Source: Streptomyces narbonensis (GTDB lineage Bacteria > Actinomycetota > Actinomycetes > Streptomycetales > Streptomycetaceae). From it: a stretch of DNA of 64,000 nucleotides. A model generated the notes under the pieces. It was not told where the DNA came from. It worked only from the letters and a program-made list of their open reading frames with translations, and did no database searches. Each line of letters opens with the position of its first letter. The first letter of the stretch is position 1. The position numbers and the translations under genes were made by a program. Below are positions 11,240-18,615 of this stretch, piece after piece. The DNA lies in NCBI RefSeq assembly GCF_014649015.1, contig NZ_BMSF01000001.1, positions 558,001-622,000 of the forward strand, in the 5' to 3' direction.

Positions 11240-12457
11240 TCAGGAGCCTCCGTCGTGGGTGAGCAGGTGCAGCAGGGGGGCCTCCGGGAGGGCTTCGTCG
11301 CCCTCCCAGGCCCGGGCGAGCGCGCCGACCGCGGCCAGGTCGCCGAGGAGGACGCCCCCGACGAGCCGGTCACCGCGGACGACGACCTTGCGGTAGGCGC
11401 CTCGGGTCGCGTCGGTCAGCTGGACGACGTCGTCGCCCGGCCGGGCGGTCGCCTCGCCGAAGGCGGCGAGGTCGAGCGGCTGCGCGCCGCCGAGGGTGAG
11501 ACGGGTGAGGGCGCGGGTGCCGGTGTAGCGGGGTCCGGAGTCCGTCGGGGCGGGGGCACCTGCCGTGGCCGTCTCCGACAGCAGCAGGTCCGCCAGGACG
11601 TCGGCCTGTTCCAGCGCCGGGCCCGCCAGGCCGTACACCCGGCCGCCGTGCTCCGCGCAGTCGCCGATCGCGTGGATGTACGGGTCGGAGGTGCGGAGTT
11701 CGTCGTCGACGACGATGCCGGTGGCGATGTCGAGCCCCGCCTCGCGGGCGAGGGCGACCCGGGGCCGGACCCCGCAGGCCAGGACCACGACCTGGGCGTC
11801 GAGGACGAAGCCGTCGGCCAGTTCGACCGCCGTCACCGCCCCGTCACGCTGCCGCAGACCGCTCACCCGGCACTCCGTGTGCACCTCGACGCCGAGGGAC
11901 TCCACGTGCTCGCGCAGCAGGGCCGAGGCCTGGACGTCCAGCTGGCGCTCCATCAGGCGCTCGCCCTGCTGGGTCAGTACGACCTCCGCGCCCAGCGCCG
12001 CGAGCGCCCGGGCCGCCGAGACGCCGAGGAGGCCGCCGCCGATGACCACCGCCCGCACTCCGGGCCGGACGACGGAGCGCAGCTCCAGGCAGTCGTCGAG
12101 TGTACGGAAGGGGTGGACGCCCGCCGGCAGCGCCCCGCGCAGTCCGCGCAGCGGCGGCAGCACCGGGTTGGAGCCCGTCGCCAGGACCAGCCGGTCGTAG
12201 CCGACGAGGGAGCCGTCCGCGCACTCCACCGTCCGCGCCGCCCGGTCGATCCGCACCGCCCGCACCCCGAGCCGTGCCGGCTCCCGGGTCCCGGGCACGG
12301 CGGTGACCTCGGGGGCGTACCGCCCGGCGAGGACGTCGGCGAGCAGCACCCGGTTGTACGGGGCGTGCGACTCCTCGCCGAGGAGGGTGACGGGCAGGCG
12401 CTGGGCGAGTCGGGCGCCCGCCGTTCCGCCCCCGACCACCACGATCCGTGTACTCAT
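11240..12457 (-). CDS. NirB-like FAD/NAD(P)H oxidoreductase (NasB-type electron donor)
   Basis: 405 residues, class I pyridine-nucleotide disulfide oxidoreductase fold: IVVVGGGTAGARLAQRL (FAD), VVIGGGLLGVSAARAL near 155 (NAD) and IHAIGDCAEHGGRVYGLAGPA near 265. It matches the N-terminal half of NirB but lacks the BFD, ferredoxin and siroheme domains. First gene of the nir operon, so it may pass electrons to nitrate reductase NasA or to NirB; this is inferred from context only. Preceded by GlnR-like boxes. Confidence 0.9.
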   Translation of the reverse strand: MSTRIVVVGGGTAGARLAQRLPVTLLGEESHAPYNRVLLADVLAGRYAPEVTAVPGTREPARLGVRAVRIDRAARTVECADGSLVGYDRLVLATGSNPVLPPLRGLRGALPAGVHPFRTLDDCLELRSVVRPGVRAVVIGGGLLGVSAARALAALGAEVVLTQQGERLMERQLDVQASALLREHVESLGVEVHTECRVSGLRQRDGAVTAVELADGFVLDAQVVVLACGVRPRVALAREAGLDIATGIVVDDELRTSDPYIHAIGDCAEHGGRVYGLAGPALEQADVLADLLLSETATAGAPAPTDSGPRYTGTRALTRLTLGGAQPLDLAAFGEATARPGDDVVQLTDATRGAYRKVVVRGDRLVGGVLLGDLAAVGALARAWEGDEALPEAPLLHLLTHDGGS

Positions 12458-12480
12458 AACGGGAAGCGTGCGCGGCCGGT

Positions 12481-12518
12481 GTTACCCGGCGGCATCCCGG
12501 CTGTTTCCCGTACGGAAC
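12481..12518 (-). promoter_or_regulatory. GlnR-type binding site upstream of the nir operon
   Basis: On the minus strand four boxes are phased exactly 11 bp: GTTCC (12514-12518), GAAAC (12503-12507), GATGC (12492-12496), GTAAC (12481-12485), each separated by 6 bp. The GlnR consensus is GTNAC-N6-GAAAC repeated. Position 24-61 bp before the first nir gene supports nitrogen control. Confidence 0.7.
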
Positions 12519-12632
12519 GCTGATCTCCGCCCCCGGTCCCGGGCACTGTGAGGGCCCGGCGGGATTAACCCGCAGTGAGCCTCGGCTCAAGCCCGCCTTA
12601 AGGATCCGGGGGACGGGGCCGAGCCGCGGATT

Positions 12633-12644
12633 CCCGTATACGGG
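12633..12644. promoter_or_regulatory. 12-bp palindrome in the nir/ferric-reductase divergent region
   Basis: CCCGTATACGGG is a perfect palindrome. It lies just upstream of a TAGGGT -10 (12651-12656) for the rightward gene. Possible operator; regulator unknown. Confidence 0.4.
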
Positions 12645-12663
12645 CGGACCTAGGGTGCCGGAT

Positions 12664-14205
12664 GTGACCACCGAGGCCCGCCACCACCCTCTCTACGTGC
12701 CGCTCCCCGACCAGCCGGCCCCCACCCCTCCGGCCGCTCCGCGGGCACCGGGCGCACGCGCGCCCGTTCCCGCTCCCGTCCCCGCTCCCGTCCCGTCGGA
12801 GCGCGTGCGCGTCCCCGCGCCCACCCGGTCGGAGCCAGCGCGCGTCCCCGCGCCCACCCGGTCGGAGCGCGTGCGCGTCCCCGCTCCCGTCCCCGCCCTC
12901 CGGCTCGCCCCCGAGCGGCTGCGGACCGGGATCGTCGCCGGGGCCGGAGCGGTCGCGCTCCTCTGGGGCCTCCAGGCCCGGCCCTCCGCCCGCCTCGACG
13001 CCCTCTTCGCGACCGGCGCCCACCTCACCGGGCTCCTCGCCGGCTATGGCGTCCTCGTCCTCCTCCTGCTCATGGCCCGCGTCCCGGCCGTCGAGCACGG
13101 CGTCGGCGCCGACCGGCTCGCCCGCTGGCACTCCCTCGGCGGCCGTCACGTCCTCGGTCTCATCGCCGCCCACGCCCTCCTCGCGCTCTGCGGGTACGCC
13201 GTGCACACCCACACGGACCTCGTCACCGCCACCGGGGACCTCCTCTCCTACGGGGCGATCGCCGCCGCCACCGCCGGCACCGCCCTCCTCGCCGCCATCG
13301 GCGTCACCTCGGCCCGGTCCGTCCGCCGCCGCGTCCGGCACGAGACCTGGCGGGCCGTCCACCTGAGCGGCCTCCTCGCCGCAGCGCTCGGCTTCGTCCA
13401 CCAACTCGCGGGCCCCGACGTCGCCGGGAGCCTCCTCACCGTCTGGCTCTGGTCGATGGCCCACGCGACCGTCGGCGTCCTCCTCGTCTGGTACCGGATC
13501 GTCGTCCCCGTCCGCGCCGCCCTCCGGCACGAGCTGCGGGTCGCCGAGGTCCGCGACGAGGGCCCCGGGGTCGTCTCCGTCCTCGTCCAGGGCAGGGGAG
13601 TGGCCCGGCTGCGCGCCGAACCCGGCCAGTTCTTCCGCTGGCGCTTCCTCCGGCGCGGGCTCTGGGCGACGGCCCTGCCCTTCTCCCTCTCCGCGCCCGT
13701 CCGCGACGACACCCTGCGGATCACCGTCAAGGCGCTCGGCGACCACACCCGCCGGATCCGGCGCCTGCGCCCCGGGACGCGGGTCCTCGCCTCCGGCCCC
13801 TTCGGCGCGCTCACCGCCCACCGCCGCACCCGCCGCAAGGTCCTGCTGCTCGCGGGCGGCGTCGGCATCACCCCGCTGCGCGCCCTCTTCGAGACCCTGC
13901 CCGGCGGCCCCGGCGACATCACTCTCCTTTATCGGGCCTCCGACGCGGGCGGCCTCGTCCTGCGCGAGGAGCTGGAGGCCATCGCCCACGAACGCCGGGC
14001 CGCCCTCCACTACCTCCTCGGCCCCTCGGACGGCTCCTACGACCCCCTCGCGCCGCGCGCCCTGCGCGAGCTCGTACCGGACCTCGCCGCCCATGACGTG
14101 TACCTGTGCGGCCCGCCCGCGATGGCCCGGGCCGCGACCGACTCCCTGGGCCGGGCCGGGGTGCCCGCCTCCCGTATCCACAGCGAGGACTTCGACCATG
14201 GCTAG
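12664..14205 (+). CDS. ferric-reductase-like membrane flavoprotein
   Basis: About 513 residues. A low-complexity Pro/Val/Arg N-terminal 75 residues precede a ferric-reductase-like transmembrane domain (several helices, His-rich helices such as HVLGLIAAHALL, HLSGLLAAALGFVHQ), then a FAD-binding (PFSLSAPV, EPGQFFRWRF) and NAD-binding domain (LLLAGGVGITPLRALFE, VYLCGPPAMA). Probably transfers electrons from NAD(P)H across the membrane. GTG 12664 is preferred because TAGGGT ends 7 nt upstream (leaderless); GTG 12655 is an in-frame alternative. Overlaps the next small gene by 8 bp. Confidence 0.85.
   Translation: MTTEARHHPLYVPLPDQPAPTPPAAPRAPGARAPVPAPVPAPVPSERVRVPAPTRSEPARVPAPTRSERVRVPAPVPALRLAPERLRTGIVAGAGAVALLWGLQARPSARLDALFATGAHLTGLLAGYGVLVLLLLMARVPAVEHGVGADRLARWHSLGGRHVLGLIAAHALLALCGYAVHTHTDLVTATGDLLSYGAIAAATAGTALLAAIGVTSARSVRRRVRHETWRAVHLSGLLAAALGFVHQLAGPDVAGSLLTVWLWSMAHATVGVLLVWYRIVVPVRAALRHELRVAEVRDEGPGVVSVLVQGRGVARLRAEPGQFFRWRFLRRGLWATALPFSLSAPVRDDTLRITVKALGDHTRRIRRLRPGTRVLASGPFGALTAHRRTRRKVLLLAGGVGITPLRALFETLPGGPGDITLLYRASDAGGLVLREELEAIAHERRAALHYLLGPSDGSYDPLAPRALRELVPDLAAHDVYLCGPPAMARAATDSLGRAGVPASRIHSEDFDHG
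12796..12890. repeat. 33-bp tandem repeats coding a Pro/Arg-rich linker
   Basis: A 28-bp block (CGCGTCCCCGCGCCCACCCG onwards) occurs at 12808 and 12841, period 33 bp, with partial copies either side. It codes repeated RVPAPTRSE units at the N terminus of the membrane flavoprotein. Confidence 0.8.
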
Positions 14206-14461
14206 ACACCGCGCCCGCACGGCGACCGGCGCACGAGCCCGCACGACGCTCGGCGGACGCCGAACGGCGGCCGACGGCGGACGCCGCACGACGGCCGCCG
14301 GCGAAGAGCAGGCCCGGCGCCGCCTCGCCGCCGCCCTCCTGGGCGTCGGGGCGCTCGCCGCGACCCTGCTCACCGCCGCCGTCGCCCCATCCGCCCCGCC
14401 CGCGCCCGACCGCGAACCGGGGGCCGCAAGCTCAGAGCTTGCTCAACGATCACAGGATTGA
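14198..14461 (+). CDS. small membrane or secreted protein coupled to the ferric reductase
   Basis: An 87-residue frame whose ATG lies inside the last codons of the flavoprotein (8-bp overlap), suggesting translational coupling. An Arg-rich N terminus is followed by one hydrophobic segment (LLGVGALAATLLTAAVAPSA, residues about 49-68) and a short polar tail. In this position other Streptomyces often have an FMN-binding domain protein; none is seen here, so it may be a truncated relic. Not recognised. Confidence 0.5.
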   Translation: MARHRARTATGARARTTLGGRRTAADGGRRTTAAGEEQARRRLAAALLGVGALAATLLTAAVAPSAPPAPDREPGAASSELAQRSQD

Positions 14462-14498
14462 TGGACGGGGCAACGATCGTCTCCCTAGGCTCTCGGCC

Positions 14499-15284
14499 AT
14501 GCCCGAGATCACGCTGACCACCCTCGTCCTGCTCTGCCTCGCCGCGCTCGTCGCGGGGTGGATCGACGCCGTGGTGGGCGGAGGGGGACTGCTGCTGCTC
14601 CCCGCCTTCCTGCTCGGGCTGCCCCACGTCCCGGCCGCGCACATCCTCGGCACCAACAAGGCCGTCGCGATCGTGGGCACCACCGGGGCCGCCGTCACCT
14701 ACGTCCGCAAGGCGCCCGTCGAGCTCCGGACGGCACTACGGATCGGGCTCGCCGCCCTCGTGGGCTCCATGGCCGGGGCCTTCTTCGCCTCCGGGATCAG
14801 CAACGACGTCCTGCGCCCGGTGGTCATGGTGGTGCTGCTCGCCGTGGCGGCCTTCGTGATGCTGCGGCCCTCCTTCGGCGCCAAGCCCGAAGGGGAGGAC
14901 CGGGCGCCGCTGACCCGGGCCCGGATCGTGACCGCGATCGTGGTCGTCGGCGGCGGCATCGGCTTCTACGACGGTCTGTTCGGGCCGGGCACCGGCACCT
15001 TCCTCGTCCTCGCGCTGACCGCCGTGCTCCACCTGGACCTGGTGACCGCCTCGGCCAACGCGAAGATCGTCAACGTCTGCACCAATGCTGGCGCGCTCGC
15101 CATGTTCGCCTACCAGGGCAGCGTGTACTGGCAGCTGGCGGCCGTCATGGCCGTCTTCAACCTCGTGGGCGCCATGATCGGGGCGCGGATGGCGCTCAGC
15201 AAGGGGGCCGAGTTCGTCCGCGGGGTGCTGCTGGTCGTGGTCTTCTCGCTGGTCGCGAAGCTCGCCTTCGACCAGTGGGCGTGA
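14499..15284 (+). CDS. TauE/SafE-family sulfite or anion exporter
   Basis: 261 residues with two homologous hydrophobic halves. WIDAVVGGGGLLLLPAFL near residue 22 and GFYDGLFGPGTGTFL near 150 are the duplicated TauE/SafE (DUF81) signatures. Likely moves a small organosulfur or carboxylate anion through the plasma membrane; substrate unknown. A TAGGCT -10 (14486-14491) sits 7 nt before the ATG, so the mRNA is probably leaderless. Convergent with the sortase gene, 9 bp apart. Confidence 0.92.
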   Translation: MPEITLTTLVLLCLAALVAGWIDAVVGGGGLLLLPAFLLGLPHVPAAHILGTNKAVAIVGTTGAAVTYVRKAPVELRTALRIGLAALVGSMAGAFFASGISNDVLRPVVMVVLLAVAAFVMLRPSFGAKPEGEDRAPLTRARIVTAIVVVGGGIGFYDGLFGPGTGTFLVLALTAVLHLDLVTASANAKIVNVCTNAGALAMFAYQGSVYWQLAAVMAVFNLVGAMIGARMALSKGAEFVRGVLLVVVFSLVAKLAFDQWA

Positions 15285-15293
15285 CGGACTCCG

Positions 15294-15914
15294 CTACCGC
15301 ACCCCGATGAGGTGGCCGAAGGCGACCACGTTCCCCTGGTAGCCGTTCTCCTTCTTCGAGAAGCCGCCGCCGCAGGTGATGACCCGGATCTCGGAGCGGT
15401 CCGTCTCCCCGTACACCTTCTTGTCCGGGAAGTCCTTGTTCGCGTACACCTCGACCGCGTCCACCGTGAAGACGGCGGTACGGCCGTCCTGCCGGTCCAC
15501 CTCGATCCGGTGGCCCTTCTTCAGGGCGCCCAGCGTGTAGAAGACGGCCGGCCCCTGGGCGTTGTCGACGTGGCCCGCGACGATCGCCGTGCCCTTGGCG
15601 CCGGGCGTGATGCCGTCCGCGTACCAGCCGGCGAGGTTCCGGTCGCCGGCGGGCGGCACGTCGAGCGAGCCGTCCGCCGCCAGGCCGAGCCCCGTCATCG
15701 GGGTGTCCACGTCGGTCTCGGGGATCCGGAGCCGTACGGGGGCGGAGGGCGGCAGCGGGTCGGCGGCGGCGTCGGTGTGCACGCTCGGCCCGGCCGCGAA
15801 CGCCTGGGCTGCGGACGGTACGGGTGGGGTGACGTCCTGCGAGCCGTTCTGGACGAGCCAGAGCCCGACGCAGGCGGCCACGGCTATGCCCCAGCCCTTG
15901 CTCCTGTTGCTCAC
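15294..15914 (-). CDS. class F sortase
   Basis: 206 residues: N-terminal signal anchor (GWGIAVAACVGLWLV), then a sortase domain with catalytic His in AGHVDN (near 115), Cys in ITCGG (near 180), and a downstream Arg at the C terminus. Acts outside the membrane to link proteins to the cell wall or to each other; class F substrates are poorly known. The gene downstream of its start on the same strand (16025-16564) encodes a likely partner. Confidence 0.92.
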   Translation of the reverse strand: MSNRSKGWGIAVAACVGLWLVQNGSQDVTPPVPSAAQAFAAGPSVHTDAAADPLPPSAPVRLRIPETDVDTPMTGLGLAADGSLDVPPAGDRNLAGWYADGITPGAKGTAIVAGHVDNAQGPAVFYTLGALKKGHRIEVDRQDGRTAVFTVDAVEVYANKDFPDKKVYGETDRSEIRVITCGGGFSKKENGYQGNVVAFGHLIGVR

Positions 15915-16024
15915 CTGGATTCCCTCACGTGTGGTTCCGGGCCCGTGCTTTCCGTGCCGGTGGCGATACGGCCCTGCCCCCGCCGGCCCGTGCGGGCGCG
16001 CGGCGGGAGCAGGGCGGGCGGGTC

Positions 16025-16564
16025 TCAGTGCCCCTGCGCGCCGCTCGCCCGGCGACGCAGGAGCCAGACACCGCCCACGGCAGCCGCGGCCAGCACCGCC
16101 GCGCCCGCCGCGACCTGGGTGGAGTCGGGACCGATGCTGCCGCCGACGCCGGTCTGGACATGGCCGCTCGGATTCCGGTGCTTGACGGTCAGGTCTCCCC
16201 GGGCCGTCTTGCCGTTGTCGCAGGCGACACTGATGCCGTAGGTACCGGGCTTGACGTGCTCCGGCACCCGGAACTGGCCGACCACGACCTCCTTGTGCGT
16301 GCTCGGCTCCAGCTTGAAGTCGCCCGCGTCCAGCGAGTTCGCGTCGCCGACGCCCCGGCCGTGCTTGCCGCAGGCCAGGGTGTTGACGGTGACGTGCGTG
16401 CCCGGGGTGGCGGAGGACGGGTAGATCTCCAGCGACTGGTAGCTGTGGTCGTTGTTGTTCTCACGGTCGTTCTCGTTGCCGGCGTACGCCGCGGGGGCGG
16501 CGAACGCCCCGATCGCGGCGACCGTCAGCGCGGTACCGGTGAACAGGCGGGCAAGGGTGCGCAT
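16025..16564 (-). CDS. secreted surface protein, probable sortase partner
   Basis: 179 residues: signal peptide ending at AAPAAYA (about residue 29), an extracellular beta-rich domain with two Cys (TLACGKHG, VACDNGK), then a C-terminal hydrophobic helix and positive tail (GGVWLLRRRASG) resembling a wall-sorting or membrane anchor. A TGVGGS motif precedes the helix in place of LPXTG. ATG 16564 has GGAGG 6 nt upstream. Lies upstream of the sortase gene, 110 bp apart on the same strand, consistent with a substrate-enzyme pair. Exact role unknown. Confidence 0.8.
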   Translation of the reverse strand: MRTLARLFTGTALTVAAIGAFAAPAAYAGNENDRENNNDHSYQSLEIYPSSATPGTHVTVNTLACGKHGRGVGDANSLDAGDFKLEPSTHKEVVVGQFRVPEHVKPGTYGISVACDNGKTARGDLTVKHRNPSGHVQTGVGGSIGPDSTQVAAGAAVLAAAAVGGVWLLRRRASGAQGH

Positions 16565-17106
16565 GGGGTCCTCCGGAGGCGCGCGAGCGGTCATGCCGGT
16601 CATGACGGGGGTCCTCCAGGGAGGGACTTCCCGGGACGGACCTTCTACGACCGAGATAAGAGCGGCTCCGCGGCCCCCGCCTGCTGATGAGGCATCAGGA
16701 TTGCGCCGTCCGGTGCGGTGTGTCGGCTGGATTTCCGGCGTTTACGCAGGTCAGGGCGGGTTACTTCGCGTCAGCTGACGACTCGTGCCGAACGGGTGAC
16801 GCGGCGTGTCGCCCGCCTGCGGGTGCCTCCAGGCCGCCGCGTGGCGCCGCGGCCGGGCGCCCGGCGCACCCGGGGGCGTCCGTTCAGGTGATTCCTCCGA
16901 GGGCTCTCCGCACACCGCGACCACAGCCCGCCCGGACCGGCCCCCTTCGGCTTCCGCCTCCCCGGACCGCTTCCCTCTGGGTCGCTCCCGGACCGCCCCC
17001 CTCTGGGTCGCTCCCGGACCGCCCCCCTGGGTCGCTCCCGGACCGCCCCCCTGGGTCGCCTCCCCGAACCGCGCCCGGAGCCCCGCGCCCCCCGCCCGGC
17101 CTCCTG
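16565..17106. other. intergenic region, no convincing gene
   Basis: About 540 bp without a credible coding region; the open frames here are Pro-rich translations of C-rich repeats. It contains the tandem repeat at 16979-17075 and, next to 16565, the upstream region of the secreted-protein gene. Confidence 0.5.
16979..17075. repeat. C-rich tandem repeat, 23-26 bp unit
   Basis: Four units of GGGTCGCTCCCGGACCGCCC begin at 16980, 17006, 17030 and 17053 (last one diverged). A degenerate earlier unit is seen near 16960. No function seen. Confidence 0.8.
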
Positions 17107-17886
17107 CTATAGCGCCTCCCACTCCACCGACTCGTACGCCGCGTGGACCCGCTTCATCAGCCCTTCGTCCACCGCGAAGTCGACCGCGTCGATCCCCGAA
17201 ACCGGCGCGATCCCGCGGGAGTTCGTCACGAAGGCCGCACGGTACGCGCCCAGGTCCGCGAGCGTCACCCGGCGCCGCACCGAGCCGAGCGGGCCTTCGA
17301 GGAGCGCCATCGTGATGCCCGTCAGGCAGGGCGCCGACGGCCAGACGACCGAAGTGCCGTCCCAGAAGGCGATGTTGGTGACCGCGCCCTCGGCGATCTC
17401 GCCGGTCGAGGAGGTCAGCAGCGCCTCGTCGTAGCCGGCCCGCCGGGCCGCCTCGCCGTGGTAGCTCTGGCCGAAGCCGCCCAGGTGCTTGAGATGCGCG
17501 GCGGGGCGCAGGTAGTCGACGCTCCTCAGGCGCTGCGGCGCCCCGGGCCCGTCCGGGGCGGCCTCGCGGACGACGACCGCGAGGCGGACGCCGTCGTACA
17601 CGTACACCCGGGCCGAGCAGTCCCGCAGTCCGGCGGCCGTGACGGCGCCGGTGAGCAGGGCGCGGACCCGGTCCCCGGGCAGCTCCTCCCCGAAGAGCTC
17701 GCGGGTGGCGAGGTCGAGCCGTTCGAGGTGGCGGTCGAGTCCCTTCACGCGCCCGTCCCGCACCTGCATGGCCGTGAAGTGACCGAAGCCGCTCATGAGG
17801 GTGGTGAGGAGCCCGGGGTCGCCCGCCGGGACTCCGTCGATCTCGACGTGGGCGGGCGGGGCGGGGGCTGCGTGCGCGCTGGTCAT
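17107..17886 (-). CDS. class IV aminotransferase (PLP fold IV)
   Basis: 259 residues related to branched-chain aminotransferase/aminodeoxychorismate lyase. Segments GHFTAMQVRDGRVKGLDRHLERL, YDEALLTSSTGEIAEGAVTNIAFW and TGITMALL are typical of fold-type IV enzymes; the Lys in HLKHLG is the likely PLP Lys. Substrate undetermined. ATG 17886 follows TACGGT (17893-17898, minus strand) by 6 nt, either leaderless or with GAAGG as ribosome site. Divergent from the SoxR-box gene. Confidence 0.9.
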   Translation of the reverse strand: MTSAHAAPAPPAHVEIDGVPAGDPGLLTTLMSGFGHFTAMQVRDGRVKGLDRHLERLDLATRELFGEELPGDRVRALLTGAVTAAGLRDCSARVYVYDGVRLAVVVREAAPDGPGAPQRLRSVDYLRPAAHLKHLGGFGQSYHGEAARRAGYDEALLTSSTGEIAEGAVTNIAFWDGTSVVWPSAPCLTGITMALLEGPLGSVRRRVTLADLGAYRAAFVTNSRGIAPVSGIDAVDFAVDEGLMKRVHAAYESVEWEAL

Positions 17887-17941
17887 GCCTTCACCGTACG
17901 TGGCGGGAAAGGCCCTTCGGGAAGTGCCCGGAAATCGGCGC

Positions 17942-17972
17942 TTGACCTCAACCATGCTTGAGGTAGCACGAT
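17942..17972 (+). promoter_or_regulatory. SoxR-type promoter with 20-bp dyad
   Basis: TTGACC -35 (17942-17947) overlaps a perfect dyad ACCTCAA-N6-TTGAGGT (17945-17964). The layout with a long (about 19 bp) spacer to CACGAT is the MerR/SoxR type. Streptomyces SoxR is known to bind CCTCAA...TTGAGG boxes, and a NADPH-FMN reductase gene is one of its known targets. Confidence 0.8.
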
Positions 17973-17979
17973 CATCGAC

Positions 17980-18603
17980 ATGGACATCACGAACTCCACC
18001 TCGCCCGCCGTTCCTTCCGCCGAGAAGGCCCCGCTGAGCCTCGCCCTGATCGTCGCGAGCGACCGCGAAGGCCGCTTCGCCCCCGTCATCACCGACTGGC
18101 TCCGCTCCCGGCTCGCCGAGCGCGAGGACTTCGCCGTGACGGTCGTCGACCTCGCCGAGATCGACCTCCCCACCTCCCTCTCCCGTGACCCCTCCCCGGC
18201 CGTCAGCGCCGAACTCGCCAAGGCCTCCCCGGTGCTGGCCGAGGCCGACGCCTTCGTCGTCCTCACCCCCGAGTACAACCACTCCTTCCCCGCCTCCCTC
18301 AAGAACCTCATCGACTGGCACTTCACCGAGTGGCAGGCCAAGCCCGTCGGCTTCGTCTCCTACGGCGGCCTCTCCGGCGGCCTGCGGGCCGTCGAGCAGC
18401 TCCGCCAGATCTTCGCCGAGCTGCACGCCGTCACCGTCCGCGACACCGTCTCCTTCCACTCCGCCTGGGGACTCTTCGACGACGAGGGACGCCACAAGGA
18501 CCCCGCCGGCGCCGAGGGCGCGGTCAAGGTCCTCCTCGACCAGCTCGCCTGGTGGGCGCTCGCACTGAAGGAAGCCAAGTCCGTCCGCCCCTACGCCGCG
18601 TGA
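17980..18603 (+). CDS. NADPH-dependent FMN reductase, SoxR regulon type
   Basis: 207 residues, flavodoxin-like fold: LSLALIVASDREGRFAP near the N terminus (FMN phosphate loop) and LTPEYNHSFPASLKNLIDW, the hallmark PEYNxSxPxxLKN motif of NADPH:FMN/quinone reductases. Likely reduces flavins, quinones or redox-cycling antibiotics in the cytosol. The SoxR-type dyad upstream suggests induction by redox-active compounds. Followed 12 bp later by the ABC exporter genes, which might share read-through. Confidence 0.93.
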   Translation: MDITNSTSPAVPSAEKAPLSLALIVASDREGRFAPVITDWLRSRLAEREDFAVTVVDLAEIDLPTSLSRDPSPAVSAELAKASPVLAEADAFVVLTPEYNHSFPASLKNLIDWHFTEWQAKPVGFVSYGGLSGGLRAVEQLRQIFAELHAVTVRDTVSFHSAWGLFDDEGRHKDPAGAEGAVKVLLDQLAWWALALKEAKSVRPYAA

Positions 18604-18615
18604 GGGACCGTCACC

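Noticed and set aside
8626..11262. 878-residue plus-strand frame
   Set aside because: Antisense shadow of nirB, no recognisable domain.
16687..17112. Pro-rich 141-residue frame
   Set aside because: Translation of a C-rich tandem repeat; codon pattern not coding-like.
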